Program-made: the position numbers and the translations under genes
Notes under the pieces: model-generated
Database searches by the model: none
The model's input: only the letters and a program-made list of their open reading frames with translations
What the model was told of the DNA's origin: nothing
Source: Opitutia bacterium UBA3151
Lineage (GTDB): Bacteria; Verrucomicrobiota; Verrucomicrobiia; Opitutales; Seribacteraceae
DNA: 8,107 bases
Direction of reading: 5' to 3'
Assembly: GCA_002364975.1 (NCBI GenBank)
Contig: DEYT01000052.1
Span: forward strand, 1-8,107
Shown here: positions 5,739 through 8,107 of the stretch, in pieces
How positions within the stretch are numbered: the stretch's first letter is position 1
Layout of the letters: every line of letters begins with the position of its first letter

Positions 5739-7913
5739 ATGATCATTCAGGATTCAGAGATAAAAAGTTGTTTGAGTGGCCGACTTGGAGACCCTCATTT
5801 CTTTCTCGGAGTCCATCGATTAGAGAAAGGTAACAAGTTAGTGGCTAGAGCGTTAGATACCTATGCTCTAGAAATCACCTTGGTAAGTGAAACAGGAAAA
5901 TTTAAAGTCCCCCTTAAAAAGATTGCGGAGGGTGGACTTTTTGAAGTCGTGTTTAACAGTGTTCAACCACTTGGTCGGTACCGTTTTATCTCCAAATACA
6001 AAAACTCCATAAATGAATGGACTGATCCTTATTCTTTTAAGCCTTATTTTCAGGAAGAAAGACTTCGGAGTTTTAACCAAGGAACCGACCGAAGGCCCTT
6101 TCAGAAATTAGGATCAATTCCGGTGGAGCATCAAGGAGTTTCTGGTATTTCTTTTCTTGTTTGGGCTCCGTCCGCTAAAAGTGTTCATTTAGTTGGAGAT
6201 TTTAATTTATGGGATCCTGTAAGTTTACCGATGAGGTCTCTGGGTTCCAGCGGATGCCGTGAATTGTTTGTACCCTTTGCGAAAATCGGTGATAAATATA
6301 AGTTCCGAATCTTGGGGGCAGATGGTGTCATGCGTGAAAAAACCGACCCGTTTGCCTTTCGTTTCGAACCGCCTCCAGGCAATGCATCTATCATTCAAAG
6401 CCCAAATCCATTGGTTGGATGTGACTTGCAAAGCAGTAGAGACCCTAGGACTTCTCCGCTTTCTGTCTATGAAATGCACATCGGTTCTTGGAAGCACCAC
6501 CAAATGGAAAATCGTCCTCTTTCTTACCTTGAACTCGCAGATGAACTACCTGCCTATCTCAGTAAGATGGGTTTTTCACATGTTGAATTTCTGCCACCTA
6601 GCGAATATCCATATGGTGCCTCTTGGGGATATCAAGTCACAGGATATTATGCCCCCACTTACCGTTATGGAACCCCGGAAGAATTTGCAGTTTTAATCCA
6701 ACGGCTGAAAGAAAAAAAGATTAAAGTCATTATTGATTGGGTCCCCGCTCACTTCCCGACAGATGATTTTTCCCTTTCTCGTTTTGATGGGACTTGTTTG
6801 TTTGAGCATGAAGATCCCCGACAAGGCAGACACGCTGAGTGGGGAACTCTCTGTTACAATTACGGTCGAGCAGAAGTAAGGAGTTTTCTTATCGGAAGTG
6901 CAATTTCATGGATTGAAAGATTTGGTGTTGATGGTTTCCGTGTCGATGCAGTTGCTTCGATGCTATATCTTGATTACGGGCGGAAGGATGGCGAATGGGT
7001 TCCCAATTGTCATGGTGGGAATCACAACCTTGAAGCGATTGAGTTCCTAAAACAATTTAATCAAGTAATCCATGAGGAATTTCCAGATGTAGTCAGTATT
7101 GCAGAAGAATCCACGGCATTCCCAAAAATTACACAGCCAACCCATATGGGTGGGTTAGGCTTTGATTTTAAGTGGAATATGGGTTGGATGCATGATATTT
7201 TAGGCTATTTTTCCACCACTCCTGAAAAACGGTCCCATTCTCATGATCAACTTACATTTGGGGCTATGTATCAATTTTCGGAAAATTTTGTTCAAGCCTT
7301 TTCTCATGATGAAGTAGTCCATGGTAAAGGCTCACTCGTAAATAAAATGAATTTGGGAGAAGAAGGGCATCGTTTAGCGAATCTACGTTCGATGATTGCA
7401 TTGCAATGGACTTGGCCTGGAAAAAAGACCTTATTTATGGGTTGTGAATTTGGGCAATGGAAGGAGTGGGATTTTGAAGCTTCACTGGATTGGGAGCTTT
7501 TGGAATTCTCTCAGCACCAAGGACTGAGTACTTTGGTAGCCGATTTAAATAACATGTACCTGACTCATCCAACTTGGGCTGAATCAGACCATGAATCAGA
7601 CAAATTTGAATGGATTGACTGCAATGACGCCGAAGGACAAACTTTGTCTTTTGTGAAGTTTGGGGCAACTGTTCAGGACACTCTCTTGGTTGCCTGTAAT
7701 TTTTCGAGTCAGTTGTGCGATCGTGACTGGGGATGCCCCCATTCAGGAGAATGGGAAGTAGCATTGGATAGCAACGCTCTTCAATATGGTGGAAAAAGTT
7801 TAAAACTTGGTTCAAGATTTTCGACATTTGAAGAACCCAGAAATGATCAGACTTTTGGGCTTAGATTTTCAATTGAGCGATGGAGTGTCTTGATTTTAAA
7901 GCTCAAAAGTTAG
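5739..7913 (+). CDS. glgB: 1,4-alpha-glucan branching enzyme (GH13, GlgB type)
   Basis: This complete 724-residue enzyme has the usual GlgB length. It cuts alpha-1,4 glucan chains and rejoins them through alpha-1,6 links, making glycogen branches in the cytoplasm. The N1 domain is marked by D-P-H-F-F-L-G-V-H (18-26), and the CBM48 domain by FLVWAPSAKSVHLVGDFNLWD (139-159). The catalytic barrel has all four GH13 regions: DWVPAHF (333-339), GFRVDAV (399-405, nucleophile Asp403), AEES (455-458, acid/base Glu456) and SHDEVVHGK (522-530, His523 and Asp524). GGNHNLEAIEFL (426-437), FDFKWNMGWMHD (475-486) and MGCEFGQWKEW (567-577) are further branching-enzyme blocks. The C-terminal beta domain ends at SVLILKLKS. 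No active-site residue is missing. Neighbouring glgA, glgC or glgP genes are not in the window, so it seems to be a stand-alone gene transcribed from the spacer shared with lptD. Confidence 0.98.
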   Translation: MIIQDSEIKSCLSGRLGDPHFFLGVHRLEKGNKLVARALDTYALEITLVSETGKFKVPLKKIAEGGLFEVVFNSVQPLGRYRFISKYKNSINEWTDPYSFKPYFQEERLRSFNQGTDRRPFQKLGSIPVEHQGVSGISFLVWAPSAKSVHLVGDFNLWDPVSLPMRSLGSSGCRELFVPFAKIGDKYKFRILGADGVMREKTDPFAFRFEPPPGNASIIQSPNPLVGCDLQSSRDPRTSPLSVYEMHIGSWKHHQMENRPLSYLELADELPAYLSKMGFSHVEFLPPSEYPYGASWGYQVTGYYAPTYRYGTPEEFAVLIQRLKEKKIKVIIDWVPAHFPTDDFSLSRFDGTCLFEHEDPRQGRHAEWGTLCYNYGRAEVRSFLIGSAISWIERFGVDGFRVDAVASMLYLDYGRKDGEWVPNCHGGNHNLEAIEFLKQFNQVIHEEFPDVVSIAEESTAFPKITQPTHMGGLGFDFKWNMGWMHDILGYFSTTPEKRSHSHDQLTFGAMYQFSENFVQAFSHDEVVHGKGSLVNKMNLGEEGHRLANLRSMIALQWTWPGKKTLFMGCEFGQWKEWDFEASLDWELLEFSQHQGLSTLVADLNNMYLTHPTWAESDHESDKFEWIDCNDAEGQTLSFVKFGATVQDTLLVACNFSSQLCDRDWGCPHSGEWEVALDSNALQYGGKSLKLGSRFSTFEEPRNDQTFGLRFSIERWSVLILKLKS

Positions 7914-7963
7914 TCAATTCTATCAAAGCATTTTATTTTTTGACTGCGTAGTTATTTTTTGTA

Positions 7964-8107
7964 ATGAGATGTCTAATGTTAAAAGGCATCTTATTCTTTT
8001 TAAGTTTTACCTTATTAGGTTTATTTGCCGAAGAACCAATCCGTACCTGGACCAGTTCGGACGGACGCACCTTGGAGGCCCGCTTCATCGAGCAAATTGA
8101 TGAAAGT
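7964..8107 (+). CDS. Start of a secreted SHD1-like protein (partial, runs off the window)
   Basis: Forty-eight residues are visible. ATG 7964, or the internal ATG 7976 which gives a more compact signal (MLKGILFFLSFTLLGLFA), leads into a hydrophobic signal peptide with probable cleavage after the Ala of LFA. Directly after it comes EEPIRTWTSSDGRTLEARFI, which matches the pattern R-x-W-x-(S/D)-x-D-G-(R/K)-x-x-E-A of SLA1-homology-domain-1-like segments. These occur, often at the N-terminus or in tandem, in exported proteins of Verrucomicrobiota and Planctomycetota. The domain is thought to bind ligands or peptides, and the rest of the protein may be a peptidase or another module that cannot be seen. 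There is no Shine-Dalgarno sequence. The gene lies 50 bases after glgB; the spacer shows a TTGACT (7940-7945) but no good -10 box and no convincing terminator. Confidence 0.75.
   Translation, partial: MRCLMLKGILFFLSFTLLGLFAEEPIRTWTSSDGRTLEARFIEQIDES

Noticed and set aside
7435..7827. Open frame of 130 residues antisense to the glgB 3' end
   Set aside because: glgB is unambiguous here, and the antisense product is rich in Pro, Gln and His without recognisable motifs.
7912..7945. Inverted repeat AGTCAA / TTGACT after glgB
   Set aside because: Six base pairs with a 22-base loop is too weak for a terminator; TTGACT could equally be a -35 box, but no -10 follows at the right distance.

Overview
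The window looks like chromosomal DNA from a Gram-negative bacterium, most likely a member of the Verrucomicrobiota, possibly an Opitutae-type marine or aquatic lineage. Three things point that way: an LptD/OstA-like outer-membrane assembly protein, a secreted protein that begins with an SHD1-like 'RTWTSSDGRTLEA' segment right after its signal peptide (common in Verrucomicrobiota and Planctomycetota), and a thermonuclease-like protein with an HxxxC...CxxC tail. The base composition looks moderately AT-rich by eye. Almost no gene has a Shine-Dalgarno sequence. The phylum call is an inference; no rRNA or universal marker gene is present.

Layout. Bases 1-79 hold the probable C-terminus of an upstream gene. 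Its TGA overlaps the GTG start of a small acidic unknown protein (76-342), whose stop overlaps that of the convergent sixA gene (830 to 339, minus strand). Divergent from sixA is a two-gene plus-strand unit: a lipoprotein with MORN/YwqK-type repeats (about 859-1431) and, 9 bases later, an exported nuclease-fold protein lacking most catalytic residues (1441-2136). A minus-strand block then runs from 5636 down to 2142: lptD-like gene, a 90-residue unknown, a proline-rich tail-anchored protein, and thioredoxin. The last three are close enough to be one operon, and lptD may read into them across 60 bases. Divergent from lptD is glgB (5739-7913), the glycogen branching enzyme. The last bases (7964-8107) begin a secreted SHD1-like protein.

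How the genes fit together. The block 2142-5636 mixes envelope biogenesis (LptD-like), redox chemistry (thioredoxin) and two uncharacterised proteins. The block 859-2136 supplies two exported proteins of unknown role. glgB is housekeeping carbon storage and stands apart from other glycogen genes here. I see no mobile element, CRISPR array, tRNA or rRNA. There is no gene-free stretch over 300 bases; the longest is the 102-base lptD/glgB divergent spacer. No clearly new multi-gene system is evident. The most interesting candidates are the degenerate nuclease-fold protein with a putative metal-binding tail, and the operon of the 90-residue unknown, proline-rich membrane protein and thioredoxin.
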